DNA of 40,579 nucleotides from Planctomycetota bacterium (GCA_019347905.1 JAHWKJ010000002.1:1-40579); one strand, 5' to 3'. Positions 1 through 7,465 are shown, counted from the first letter of the stretch. Numbers and translations: made by a program. Notes: generated by a model not told the origin, from the letters alone.

Positions 1-986
1 ACGCCAAAGAAGGCGACCATCCAGGGCATCGTTCGCCAGCGGGCCGGGCTGCCCATGTAGCCCATCAGAAACTCGAACGTGTAGGAGATCGCGCCGAGGC
101 CCGCGTCCGAAATCGGCCACATGTGCGACATGTTCGAGTTCAGCACCTTCTCCGTGCCGGTCGAGAAGCCGAAGAACGGGTCCCACACCTTCGTAATGTA
201 GCCGAGCTGAAACGCCGCCAGGTATCGTGAGACGATGAAACCGGCGAAGCCGGTGAGGATCATGATCCAGCGCTGCGGCCAGCTCGAGGGGTTGTAACTC
301 CAGCCGGGCGGCGTCTCCGGCCCCATCTGCATGTACATGATCATGTTGGGCATGCCGGGGATGAGGATCGCCAGGGCGATCACCATTGCCCCGACTGCCG
401 TGTCGTTCACATACGCCGCCGCCGTCGGGCACCAGAACAGGACCGGCGCAAACGTGAGCCAGATGCCTGCGCCGCAGCAGGCCCACAGGCTCCTGGGCCG
501 ATTGGGCGTGAGCGACCGCCAGCCGAACACGACCAGCACGAGGCCGGCGGCGATGTCGCTCGCGGTCATCAGCCATGCACGCAGCTCACCAAGCTGGTTG
601 TCCTTGCCAAACCACCACGGTCCGCGCTCCCCCTGGCTGACATCCACCCACAACTCGGGATTCAGATGCCCGAATGTGAACGGAGAAAGCAGCGTCCACA
701 CGCCCAGCAGCGGCAGCGTCCAGTAGATCCACAGCGTGTGCTTGTGGTGCATGCGGAGCATCTGCAGGCGGTCTTCGCGGCTCATGTGATGGCCGTGACC
801 GCCGCCGTGCTCGTGCTCGTGTTCGTCGTGCCCGCCGTTATGTTCGTGGTCGTGGGACTCGTGATCGTCGTGATCGGATGCGCCGCCATGCGCGGACGCC
901 TGCTGCTCGGCCATGGGGCGCGTTACGCCGCGCGATCCCATGCCGCCCTGTTGGTGCCCGCGTTCGGATTCGTGCTCGCCTGTCAT
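1..986 (-). CDS. VKOR/SPW-repeat family integral membrane protein, 3' end cut off by window
   Basis: The ORF track missed this because the gene runs off the left edge; I translated the reverse complement. About 328 codons are visible and open throughout. Residues 1-70 are hydrophilic and very rich in His, Asp and Glu (runs such as HDDHESHDHEH and DEHEHEHGGGHGHH). Several hydrophobic segments follow, with SPW-like blocks (YWTLPLLGVWTLLSPF) and conserved-looking blocks GMPNMIMYM, WDPFFGFSTG, PISDAGLGAISYTFEFLMG and RWRTMPWMVAFFG. These match what I remember of bacterial vitamin K epoxide reductase family proteins with SPW repeats; the VKOR redox cysteines would lie in the missing C-terminus. 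The His-rich head probably binds a metal (inference). I start at ATG 986; internal Met codons about 16 and 25 residues later are alternatives, and no clear ribosome site is seen. The family call is by memory of motifs only. Confidence 0.7.
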   Translation of the reverse strand, partial: MTGEHESERGHQQGGMGSRGVTRPMAEQQASAHGGASDHDDHESHDHEHNGGHDEHEHEHGGGHGHHMSREDRLQMLRMHHKHTLWIYWTLPLLGVWTLLSPFTFGHLNPELWVDVSQGERGPWWFGKDNQLGELRAWLMTASDIAAGLVLVVFGWRSLTPNRPRSLWACCGAGIWLTFAPVLFWCPTAAAYVNDTAVGAMVIALAILIPGMPNMIMYMQMGPETPPGWSYNPSSWPQRWIMILTGFAGFIVSRYLAAFQLGYITKVWDPFFGFSTGTEKVLNSNMSHMWPISDAGLGAISYTFEFLMGYMGSPARWRTMPWMVAFFG

Positions 987-1120
987 GATGATGCGCTGGG
1001 CGCACAGCTCGGCAGATTCGCCAGCGCGCCCAGCGGCTGGGAAAACGCTACCGCACTCGGTCGTCAGGCGGCATCGGTGCGGCTGAGATCCGCCGGCAGG
1101 GGAGATCCCCCGGTCCAGCG

Positions 1121-1492
1121 GCGCGTTTAGCCGCAATACCGTTCAATTAGTCCGAAGTCGCAGAGCCAGTTGGGGTTGGGTGGCACTGGCAGCTTGCCTG
1201 CCAGTGTCGAGTGTTTCTCACGCGAACAGCACGTCACGGAGCTTTCGAACACGTCAGGACGGCTCGCACGGGATGGCGAGCATCCCGTGGCACCCAAAAC
1301 CACGGCGAGTCCACGAGTTACAGCTAATTGAACGGTATTGCGTTTAGCCGCGACTCGCCAGAGGAGCGCTCGTCTGGAACGGGGTCAGACCCCTTTGCGG
1401 CCGAGCGATGGCGAATACGGAAGGCCCGGTGAGCCGCAAAGGGGTCTGACCCTTCGATGCAGCGCTCCTCTGTCGAGTCGCGGCTCAACGCC
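1121..1492. repeat. Composite nested palindromic repeat (family R1 arms, family R3 core, MITE in left arm)
   Basis: The outer arms are CGTTTAGCC...GCGACTCGCCAGAGGAGCGCT on the left (split by the MITE, ending at 1370) and AGCGCTCCTCTGTCGAGTCG followed by CGGCT on the right (1461-1490). Inside is a second inverted pair, GGGGTCAGACCCCTTTGCGG (1381-1400) and its complement (1434-1452). Both families recur elsewhere in the window (R1 at 8807, 17321, 21083 and 33858; R3 at 4611). Apart from these repeats I see no gene between 987 and 1528. Confidence 0.85.
1133..1341. mobile_element. 209-bp MITE-like element with 18-bp perfect inverted ends and 8-bp target duplication
   Basis: The left end GCAATACCGTTCAATTAG (1133-1150) is the exact reverse complement of the right end CTAATTGAACGGTATTGC (1324-1341). 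GTTTAGCC directly abuts both ends (1125-1132 and 1342-1349), which is the expected footprint of an 8-bp target-site duplication. Removing the element and one copy restores the uninterrupted R1 repeat sequence CGTTTAGCCGCGACTCG. No transposase fits in 209 bp, so it would move in trans. Inside are smaller inverted pairs, including GGGTGGCAC with GTGGCACCC. The IS family that mobilises it cannot be named from the sequence alone. Confidence 0.85.
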
Positions 1493-1513
1493 GCCGCGCT
1501 TACAATGGCCGCC

Positions 1514-1519
1514 GGAGGT
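1514..1519 (+). promoter_or_regulatory. Ribosome binding site GGAGGT that fixes the YjbQ start
   Basis: A perfect GGAGGT lies 9 nt before ATG 1529. It selects this start over the upstream ATGs at 1457 and 1505, which would add residues encoded by the repeat. Confidence 0.7.
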
Positions 1520-1528
1520 CATCGGTCG

Positions 1529-1948
1529 ATGAACTGGTTTCAAACCGAAATCCGCCTGCCGGAGCACCGTCGCGGGGTGCACGACGTCACGCGGCACGTG
1601 GTCGAGGGAATGCCGCAACTCGTGCGGGTGCGCGTGGGGCTGTTGCACGTGTTCATCTGCCACACGTCGGCGTCGCTGACGATCAACGAGAACGCCGATC
1701 CCGACGTGCCGCGCGACCTCGCGTCGTCGCTCGACGCGCTTGCGCCGGAAGACTTTCCCTACCGGCACACGTGCGAAGGCCCGGACGACATGCCGGCCCA
1801 CGTGAAGGCGATGCTCACGGGCACTTCGCTGTCGATCCCCGTCGCGGGCGGCCGGCTGTGCCTGGGCACATGGCAGGGCATCTTCCTCTGCGAACACCGC
1901 AACCGCGGGGGGCAGCGACGACTGGTGCTCACGCTGCAGGGCGAGTAG
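1529..1948 (+). CDS. YjbQ/UPF0047 family protein (secondary thiamine-phosphate synthase type)
   Basis: The product is 139 aa, the usual length for this small single-domain cytosolic family (about 130-140 aa). Signature stretches are HTSASLTINENADPDV in the middle and LSIPVAGGRLCLGTWQGIFLCEHR near the C-terminus, with the conserved His/Glu-rich pocket (CEGPDDMPAH). Family members have weak thiamine-phosphate synthase activity in E. coli assays, but their physiological role is unsettled. The ORF track starts at 1457; I use ATG 1529 because of the GGAGGT site and because the upstream residues come from the right arm of the composite repeat. The gene stands alone, convergent with the epimerase gene, and an inverted repeat separates the two. 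Confidence 0.88.
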   Translation: MNWFQTEIRLPEHRRGVHDVTRHVVEGMPQLVRVRVGLLHVFICHTSASLTINENADPDVPRDLASSLDALAPEDFPYRHTCEGPDDMPAHVKAMLTGTSLSIPVAGGRLCLGTWQGIFLCEHRNRGGQRRLVLTLQGE

Positions 1949-1961
1949 GCTGATAGCTCAC

Positions 1962-2037
1962 AGCTTTCAGCGGTCAGCGATCAGCCAGAGAATGCCGACT
2001 CCTCTTGCTGAAAGCTGACGGCTGACCGCTGATAGCT
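1962..2037. repeat. Inverted repeat (family R4) between convergent genes, possible bidirectional terminator
   Basis: AGCTTTCAGCGGTCAGC (1962-1978) pairs with GCTGACCGCTGATAGCT (2021-2037) with one mismatch over 17 bp, and related GCTGAAAGCTGACGG units lie between. It fills the gap between two convergent genes, and its last base is part of the epimerase stop codon. There is no T-tract, so a terminator role is only possible. Confidence 0.6.
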
Positions 2038-3002
2038 CACGCGATCACCAGCCCCGCGTCGATCTCGATCGAGGTGCGGAACTCTTCGCCCGGCGGCAGC
2101 TTCCGCCAGCCCGTTTCGATGCCGCGCGCCAGCAGGTTGACCGCGTCCGTCAGACACGTGTACGGCTCGATGCACACGGCCGGGCGGTCCGGCGGCGTAT
2201 AGACCACGGCGTGCTCGAACACCCGCGAAAAACGCTGCGAGACCTGCAGGCCGGCCTCCTCGTCGATGATCGCGCACTGCACGAGGTCGCCGACGTTCTC
2301 CAGGTCGGTCAGCACGTCGTCGAGCTTCACCGTGTCGAAGTACTCGCCCTCGCGCAGATCGGTGCCTTCGGAAACGCTCTGCCGCTCGCCCGTCGGCAGG
2401 CACTTCTCCAACACCCACTTTTCGGCGGCCGGCACCTGAATCAAACAGCGGCCCGGGGAACTTGCCGCGGCCAGCGGCAGGCGGAAATAGGGGTGCGTGC
2501 CGAAGCCCCAGGGCAGCGCGTTCTCGTCAGGATTGGCGATCCGCACATCGGCCCGCAGGCACGGCCCCCTGAGCGAGTAGCGCACTTCGATCACGAAATC
2601 CGCCGGCCACAGGTCGCGGCGATTCGGCGCCTCGCGGCTCAACTGGAACTCGCCAACGGCGTACGCATCGCCTGCGTCCGTCACTCGCCACGGTCGGTCG
2701 AGACAAAAGCCGTGAATCGCATTGCCGTCGGGATCGAAGCCGACCTGTCCCGGCTGCATCTCGTACGCGCGGCCTTCCCACTCGTAGCGTCCGCCGCGAA
2801 TGCGGTTGGGAAACGGGAACAACAGTGGAATGCCGTGATGGCTGGGCTTGCCCTCTCCTTCCGCGAAACTCGCCGCGGCGTCGAGCACGTCAACGCTCCG
2901 GTCGTTAACCACCGCCTTGAACTCGAAGCAGTTGAAGCCAACCGCGGGCAGAATGCGGGCGGTCGAGCCGGTGCTGGGATCGGTGAGGGTGAGCGTTTCC
3001 AT
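2037..3002 (-). CDS. Aldose 1-epimerase family protein (GalM-like)
   Basis: The product is 321 aa and lacks a signal peptide, so it is probably cytosolic. Family marks are visible along the chain: IPLLFPFPNRI (residues 58-68), IHGF (96-99, a catalytic-region His), PWGFGTHPYFRLPL (164-177, with His170 as the expected proton donor) and CIEPYTCLTDAVN (277-289, with Glu279 in the position of the catalytic base). Such enzymes interconvert the alpha and beta anomers of hexoses, or mutarotate related sugars and sugar phosphates. The exact substrate cannot be read from sequence. The ATG at 3002 follows a hydrophilic spacer. The gene lies downstream of the 109-aa hypothetical gene on the same strand, 35 bp apart, so cotranscription is possible. 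It fits the sugar-catabolic tone of the window. Confidence 0.88.
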   Translation of the reverse strand: METLTLTDPSTGSTARILPAVGFNCFEFKAVVNDRSVDVLDAAASFAEGEGKPSHHGIPLLFPFPNRIRGGRYEWEGRAYEMQPGQVGFDPDGNAIHGFCLDRPWRVTDAGDAYAVGEFQLSREAPNRRDLWPADFVIEVRYSLRGPCLRADVRIANPDENALPWGFGTHPYFRLPLAAASSPGRCLIQVPAAEKWVLEKCLPTGERQSVSEGTDLREGEYFDTVKLDDVLTDLENVGDLVQCAIIDEEAGLQVSQRFSRVFEHAVVYTPPDRPAVCIEPYTCLTDAVNLLARGIETGWRKLPPGEEFRTSIEIDAGLVIA

Positions 3003-3037
3003 GGGGTGCGTCCGTGGGTGCAGGACTGCCGAGCGAA

Positions 3038-3367
3038 TCAGTGAAGCGTCGTCACCGGATCTTCAAACTCCTGATTGGCCAGCGACGCCTCTGTCTCGTC
3101 CGGACTGAGGAGAATCAGCACGGTGATGTCGGAGATGATCTCCGCAGGGAGTGAGTCCAGCAGCGACCAGATTTCCGGCTCGCGGTCCACCCAGTCGACG
3201 CCCTGGAAATCGGGGTCGATGACGCGGATCCCGATGGAGACCGGCCCGCGGCGCCGCACGTCGATCCGCGCCTGTGGATGGGATTGGCGATATGCCTCCA
3301 GCACGTTCTCGATCATCGCAACGGACTCATCCGCCTGCGACGTGCCATTGCCGAGTTTGTCGTTCAT
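3038..3367 (-). CDS. Conserved-looking small protein of unknown function, partner of a HEPN gene remnant
   Basis: The product is 109 aa, acidic and soluble. I start at ATG 3367, not at the track's 3385, because GGAGGGAAGACT precedes this ATG at good spacing and because this ATG overlaps the stop codon of the upstream HEPN remnant as ATGA. Residues 10-35 look helical. The core reads IGIRVIDPDFQGVDWVDREPEIW, then LLDSLPAEIISDITVLILLSP, then SLANQEFEDP. From memory, proteins ending in an S(F/L)AN.EFE.P motif follow short HEPN proteins in other planctomycete genomes, which would make this half of a two-gene module. The alpha/beta layout faintly recalls BolA, but I would not assign it. Function is unknown. 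Confidence 0.7.
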   Translation of the reverse strand: MNDKLGNGTSQADESVAMIENVLEAYRQSHPQARIDVRRRGPVSIGIRVIDPDFQGVDWVDREPEIWSLLDSLPAEIISDITVLILLSPDETEASLANQEFEDPVTTLH

Positions 3368-3570
3368 AGTCTTCCCTCCGCCCACTGCAGAATCGACTCC
3401 ACCGCGTCGAGGAAGGCTTTCGCGTCGCGCTTCCTGACTGTTCGCGCTCCTCGGAAGTCCCGCAGCAACCTCTCCTGGTCAGATCGAGGAACGGATGCGA
3501 GCAGCAGTGCTTTCAGTATACACTCCACGCTGTAACCGCCCAGATAAACTGCCGCCGTCGTTCGGCCGAG
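3364..3570 (-). pseudogene. Decayed HEPN-domain protein gene (N-terminus and middle missing)
   Basis: This is not in the ORF track. The reverse complement holds an open frame of 68 codons with no start codon; an in-frame TGA (3571-3573) lies immediately upstream. It contains TTAAVYLGGYSVECILKALLLA, the typical HEPN helix with its GYxxEC motif, and ends KAFLDAVESILQWAEGRL. In full-length relatives as I remember them, about 50 residues separate RGA from the final AFL...WA.GRL helix; here they are nearly adjacent, so an internal deletion is likely in addition to the missing N-terminus. The lost 5' part would lie where trpD begins on the other strand, which suggests a rearrangement. Its TGA overlaps the next gene's ATG (ATGA). 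HEPN proteins are often toxin RNases or their relatives; the catalytic RxxxxH motif is not visible here. Confidence 0.6.
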
Positions 3571-3576
3571 TCATTG

Positions 3577-4596
3577 ATGCCCACCGCGCTTGAAACCGCC
3601 ATCTCGGATGTCGTCGCCGGCCGGGAGTTGTCGGCCGAGGCGATGCGCGCCGCCATCGGTGAGATCATGGACGGCGGGGCCGAGCCGCTCTCCGTCGCGG
3701 CGCTGTTGACGGCTCTGGCCGTGCGGGGAGAGACGGTGGCGGAGGTTGCAGGGGCCGCGCGGGCCATGGCCGAACGTGCCGTCGCGATCCGGCCGCAGCG
3801 CAGGGGGCTGCTGGACACGTGCGGCACCGGCGGCACACATCTCAACACGTTTAACATCAGCACGGCCGCCGCCCTGGTGGCCGCTGCGGCGGGTGTGCCG
3901 GTGGCCAAGCACGGCAACCGGGCGGCGACCAGCTCCAGCGGCTCGGCCGACGTGCTGGAAGCGCTGGGCGTCAACATCGAGCTGGAGCCGGCCCGCGTCG
4001 CCGAGTGCATCGACGCGGTCGGCATCGGCTTCTGCTATGCGCGGCTGTGCCACGGCGCGATGAAGCACGTCGCCCCGGTGCGTTCGAAGCTCCCCTTCCG
4101 CACCATCTTCAACCTGCTGGGACCGCTGACGAACCCGGCCGGCGCGCAGTTTCAGCTTCTGGGAACGGGGCGACCCGAGACCGCCCGCAAGCTGGCCGGC
4201 GTACTCGCGCAGCTTGGCCGACAGCGGGCGCTGGTGGTCTGCGGAGACGGGCAGCTCGACGAGGTCAGCCTGTGGGGCGAGACGCTCGTGTTCGAGATCG
4301 TCGGAGGCGACGTCCGCGAGTTTGTATGGACGAATGCAGGTTTCGGTCTGCCGGAGTGCCGCGTGGAAGACCTGCAGGTGGGCTCGGCCGCCGAGAGTGC
4401 GACCATCATTCGCGCCGTCTTCGCCGGAACACCGGGACCGCGTCGCGACATGGTGATTGCGAACGCGGCCGCCGCGTTGTTAGCGGCCGGCGCTGAAACC
4501 GCTCCGCCGGACGCCGCACGCCGCGCGGCCGAGAGCATCGATTCCGGCGCCGCCGCCGAGACGCTGCGCCGCCTGATCGAATGGACGAACGCGTAG
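3577..4596 (+). CDS. trpD: Anthranilate phosphoribosyltransferase
   Basis: The product is 339 aa, standard for the family. It transfers phosphoribose from PRPP to anthranilate, the second step of tryptophan synthesis, in the cytosol. Visible marks are the PRPP loop TCGTGGTHLNTFNIST (residues 81-96; the usual GTGGD reads GTGGT), the KHGNRAATSSSGSADVLEALG block (111-131) and RTIFNLLGPLTNPA. The helical N-terminal domain (residues 1-65) is complete. The start is either TTG 3574 or ATG 3577; I prefer the ATG. No other trp gene is in the window, so it stands apart from a trp operon. It is divergent from the HEPN remnant, with almost no intergenic space. Confidence 0.95.
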   Translation: MPTALETAISDVVAGRELSAEAMRAAIGEIMDGGAEPLSVAALLTALAVRGETVAEVAGAARAMAERAVAIRPQRRGLLDTCGTGGTHLNTFNISTAAALVAAAAGVPVAKHGNRAATSSSGSADVLEALGVNIELEPARVAECIDAVGIGFCYARLCHGAMKHVAPVRSKLPFRTIFNLLGPLTNPAGAQFQLLGTGRPETARKLAGVLAQLGRQRALVVCGDGQLDEVSLWGETLVFEIVGGDVREFVWTNAGFGLPECRVEDLQVGSAAESATIIRAVFAGTPGPRRDMVIANAAAALLAAGAETAPPDAARRAAESIDSGAAAETLRRLIEWTNA

Positions 4597-4610
4597 TCGG
4601 TGCCGAGCCA

Positions 4611-4658
4611 GGGGGTCAGACCCCTTTGCGGACGAGCGCATCGTTTTCGTCTGACCCC
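4611..4658. repeat. Family R3 repeat (GGGGTCAGACCCCTTTGCGG hairpin)
   Basis: GGGGTCAGACCCCTTTGCGG is identical to the left core arm of the composite repeat at 1381-1400, and GTCTGACCCC follows at 4649-4658 as the opposing arm. It sits 15 bp after the trpD stop codon. GGGGTCAGACCCC is also a short palindrome by itself. Confidence 0.8.
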
Positions 4659-4797
4659 TTGCCCCTCAGGAAATCCCGCGGGCGCGCTCCGCAGCGTTGA
4701 ACCGCGCGGCCAATAGGCCATAATGGCCAGTCGCGGCGGGAGGGAGCGTGCGGCAGTTCTCAATTCACCCGGTTCTATTCACGCAGGGAGAAACGAC

Positions 4798-5886
4798 ATG
4801 TTGAAAGCGATCTGTGCTCTGAGTGTGGCCTTCGCACTCATCGCGTCGGCCGATGCCGGCGTCAAGACGGGACTGAAGACTGGCACGCCCGACATCCAGC
4901 AGGCGGGGCCGCTCGCCTTCGGACCGGACGGGATCCTGTTCATCGGCGATCCGCAGTCGGCGGCTGTGTTCGCCGTCGCGACCAAAGACAAGGGGGCGAA
5001 GTCCCCGGCGCCCGTTCACGTCGAGAACGTGGACGAAAAGCTGGCCGAGCTGCTCGGCACCGAAGCGGCCGAAATTCAGATCAACGACCTCGCGGTCAAC
5101 CCGGCCACGGGCAATGTGTTCCTCTCGGTTTCGCGCGGCCGCGGTCCGGAGGCGAAGGCAGCCATCATGAAAGTCGACGGCAGCGGGGAAATCTCGCAGC
5201 TCGAACTCAAGAATGTCGAGTTCGCCAAGGCGGAACTGCCCGATGCTCCGGCGGCGGATGCCCAGGACCGCCGCGGCCGGAACCTGCGCACGCAGTCGAT
5301 TACCGACATCCAGTTCATCGACGGCTACGTCTACCTCGCCGGCCTGTCGAACGAAGAGTTCGCTTCGAAGCTGCGGGCGATCGCGTTTCCGTTCGAGGAT
5401 CCCGAGCGCGGCACGAGCGTCGAAATCTTCCACGGCGCCCACGGCCAGTTCGAGACCCGCTCGCCGGTCCGCACGTTTACCAACTACGAGATCGAAGGCA
5501 ACGCGTACCTGCTGGGGGCCTACACCTGCACGCCGCTGGTGAAGTTCCCGCTGGCCGAGCTGAAGCCCGGTAAGAAGATCCGCGGCACCACCGTCGCCGA
5601 GCTGGGCAACCGCAACAACCCGCTGGATATGATCGTGTACCAGCAGGGCGGGAAGGATTACCTGTTGATCGCCAACTCCCGCCGCGGCGTGATGAAGGTC
5701 ACGACCGAAGGCCTCGCCGACGCGGAGGGCATCGAGGAGAAGATTCCCAATACGGCGGGCCTCACCTACGAGACCGTCGAAAATCTGAAGGACGTGACGC
5801 AGCTCGACAAGCTGAACGAAAAGAGCGCCGTGATCCTGGTCTCGAATGGCGAGGGCGCGCATCTGAAGACGATCGCGCTGCCTTAG
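4798..5886 (+). CDS. Secreted protein of unknown function, possibly a beta-propeller
   Basis: The product is 362 aa. I start at ATG 4798, after GGGAG 8 nt upstream; this gives a clean type I signal peptide (MLKAICALSVAFALIASADA, cleavage after ADA), whereas the track start at 4723 does not. Phrases such as GPLAFGPDGILFIGDPQSAAVFAV and NDLAVNPATGNVFLSVSRG resemble blades of NHL/SMP30-like propellers (xxFxPDGxLFxxD), and IQFIDGYVYLAGLSNEEF is another candidate blade. The C-terminal half contains LDMIVYQQGGKDYLLIANSRRGVMKV. No catalytic residues can be named. It is probably periplasmic. It lies on the same strand as the next secreted protein, 115 bp away, with repeats between. Recognised only as the type of exported unknown common in planctomycetes. 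Confidence 0.75.
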   Translation: MLKAICALSVAFALIASADAGVKTGLKTGTPDIQQAGPLAFGPDGILFIGDPQSAAVFAVATKDKGAKSPAPVHVENVDEKLAELLGTEAAEIQINDLAVNPATGNVFLSVSRGRGPEAKAAIMKVDGSGEISQLELKNVEFAKAELPDAPAADAQDRRGRNLRTQSITDIQFIDGYVYLAGLSNEEFASKLRAIAFPFEDPERGTSVEIFHGAHGQFETRSPVRTFTNYEIEGNAYLLGAYTCTPLVKFPLAELKPGKKIRGTTVAELGNRNNPLDMIVYQQGGKDYLLIANSRRGVMKVTTEGLADAEGIEEKIPNTAGLTYETVENLKDVTQLDKLNEKSAVILVSNGEGAHLKTIALP

Positions 5887-5921
5887 TCGAATGGGAGCGA
5901 GCGCAAACTCGCGACTGCGGA

Positions 5922-5980
5922 AGCAAGCAGGCTGCTTGCTCTACGGAGTGAGGCACGGGTGAGCTGCTCGCCCGTGCCTC
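5922..5980. repeat. Two adjacent palindromes (family R7 plus a 31-bp palindrome)
   Basis: AGCAAGCAGGCTGCTTGCT (5922-5940) is a palindrome around one base and continues into CTACGG. The same AGCAAGC...GCTTGCTCTACG motif recurs at 36347. A second structure follows: arms GAGGCACGGGTGAGC and GCTCGCCCGTGCCTC around T5965, with one mismatch. They lie in the 115-bp gap between the two secreted-protein genes and could form hairpins in RNA. Confidence 0.7.
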
Positions 5981-6001
5981 GCCGCTTGGGAGGTTTCCGA
6001 G

Positions 6002-7225
6002 ATGAACGCTCGCGGCGAGAAGCCTTCGTGGATGTTGCTGCTGTTTGTGGCCGGCGTGGCGACGGCGGCGCATGGTCTGCTGGTGTCGCCGGGGCCGCGG
6101 GTTTCCGCGTCCGACGCCGACAAGCCGGCGGGGCCGCGGCTCCGTCATGTCCTGGCGGATGAATCCTCTGAATTGTCTCGCGTCGAGCTCGCGGGACTGC
6201 CGGCGGAAGCCATCGAGGCGCTGCGGAACGCGAAGCTGTCGTCCGATCAGTGGCGGCGGCTGTTTTCCGTCACGATCGACGGCCGCAAGTCGCCGCTGTC
6301 GATGCTGGGCGACTATTCGATTGCCGAGGGCAACGTTCGCTTCTTGCCCCGCTTTCCGCTCAAGGCGGGCGCGCAGTACCGCGCGACATTCGATTCGTCG
6401 CAGGTCGACATCGCGGGACTGGCGGACGTCTCGCCGCTCGAACTGGAGTTCAAGACGCCCGCCCTGCCGGAGGCGCCGCCGACCCGCATCGCCGCCGTCT
6501 ATCCCACGGGCGACGTGCAGCCGGAGAACCTGCTCAAGTTCTACATCCATTTCTCGGCACCCATGACGTCGGGCCAGGCGTACCGCAACGTGCGGCTCCT
6601 GGACAGCGAGGGCCGCGAGGTCGTTTTTCCGTTTCTCGAACTGGGCGAAGAGCTGTGGGATCCGTCATTTCAGCGGTTCACGCTGTTCTTCGATCCCGGC
6701 CGCATCAAACGCGGCCTGAAGCCGCGCGAGTTGTTCGGCCCCGCGCTGATTGAAGGCGGGAAGTACACGTTCGAGGTCGAGGCGGCGTGGGAAGACGCCC
6801 GCGGCCGTCCGCTGAAGGAGTCATTCAAGAAGACGTTCAAGGTCGCCGCGCCCGACGACCGCCAGCCCGACCACCGCCGCTGGAAGCTTTTAACCCCTGC
6901 CGCCGGAACGACGCAGCCGCTGGCTGTCATTTTCGAGGAACCGCTGGACCACGCCATGCTGCAGCGGGTGCTGAAAGTCGTGGACGCGGGCGACGCGAAA
7001 ATCGCGGGCACAATTGAAGTCGACCGCGGCGAAACCCGCTGGCAATTCCGCCCCGACCATTCCTGGCAGCCCGGCCGCTACCGTCTGATCGCCGACAACA
7101 CGTTGGAAGACCGCGCCGGCAACAGCCTGGGACGGCCCTTTGAGGTCGACATCCAGCATCCGATCACGCGCAAGGTCGAGAAGACGCACGTCGCGATGCC
7201 CTTCGACGTCCGCCCGGCAGAGTGA
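6002..7225 (+). CDS. Exported Ig-like domain protein of unknown function
   Basis: The product is 407 aa. GGGAGGT about 6 nt before ATG 6002 fixes the start. An N-terminal hydrophobic stretch (WMLLLFVAGVATAAHGLLV) is a signal peptide or anchor. The rest looks like repeated beta-sandwich modules of the SbsA/Big_5 kind: FSVTIDGRKSPLSMLGDYSI, then RIAAVYPTGDVQPENLLKFYIHFSAPM (residues about 160-187), and a third unit with PLAVIFEEPLDHAM and WQPGRYRLIADNTLEDRAGNSLG near the C-terminus. The phrases FSAPM and LEDRAGN are typical of such Ig-like domains. No enzyme motif is seen. It is likely a periplasmic or surface structural/binding protein. It is followed by a GGATGG-rich inverted repeat, not by a partner gene. 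Confidence 0.75.
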   Translation: MNARGEKPSWMLLLFVAGVATAAHGLLVSPGPRVSASDADKPAGPRLRHVLADESSELSRVELAGLPAEAIEALRNAKLSSDQWRRLFSVTIDGRKSPLSMLGDYSIAEGNVRFLPRFPLKAGAQYRATFDSSQVDIAGLADVSPLELEFKTPALPEAPPTRIAAVYPTGDVQPENLLKFYIHFSAPMTSGQAYRNVRLLDSEGREVVFPFLELGEELWDPSFQRFTLFFDPGRIKRGLKPRELFGPALIEGGKYTFEVEAAWEDARGRPLKESFKKTFKVAAPDDRQPDHRRWKLLTPAAGTTQPLAVIFEEPLDHAMLQRVLKVVDAGDAKIAGTIEVDRGETRWQFRPDHSWQPGRYRLIADNTLEDRAGNSLGRPFEVDIQHPITRKVEKTHVAMPFDVRPAE

Positions 7226-7278
7226 CGCGGCCGTTCGCTATCGGGGTTCGATTGGCCGTCGCATCCGCCGCGCCGCTG

Positions 7279-7353
7279 AGGATGGAGGATGGAAGATGGA
7301 GGATGGCCGGACGAGGTCGATGTCTCAATCGCCATCCTCCATCCTCCATTCTC
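7279..7353. repeat. Inverted repeat of GGATGGAGGATGG units (family R6)
   Basis: The left arm, starting at 7279, is several GGATGGA units; the right arm GCCATCCTCCATCCTCC (7331-7347) and its continuation to 7353 is its complement, with about 22 bp between them. It occupies most of the gap between the Ig-like protein and the phosphatase and would form a strong hairpin. Confidence 0.75.
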
Positions 7354-7465
7354 ACTCCCCCACCCGAAGCGACTTCCCGCCAACCTTGTGTTTCCCGCCG
7401 CCCGCAATTCTGGATATGATGGATGGCGGACACGGTTTCGATTGGCGGGTGCAACGAGCTGTCTC

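Noticed and set aside
331-1130. Two plus-strand ORFs (331-726 and 666-1130)
   Set aside because: They oppose the VKOR-type gene; the second is the antisense of its His-rich region, giving artificial Val-rich runs.
4765-5862. 365-aa ORF on the minus strand
   Set aside because: It is the exact antisense of the secreted protein gene, which has a ribosome site and a signal peptide on the plus strand.
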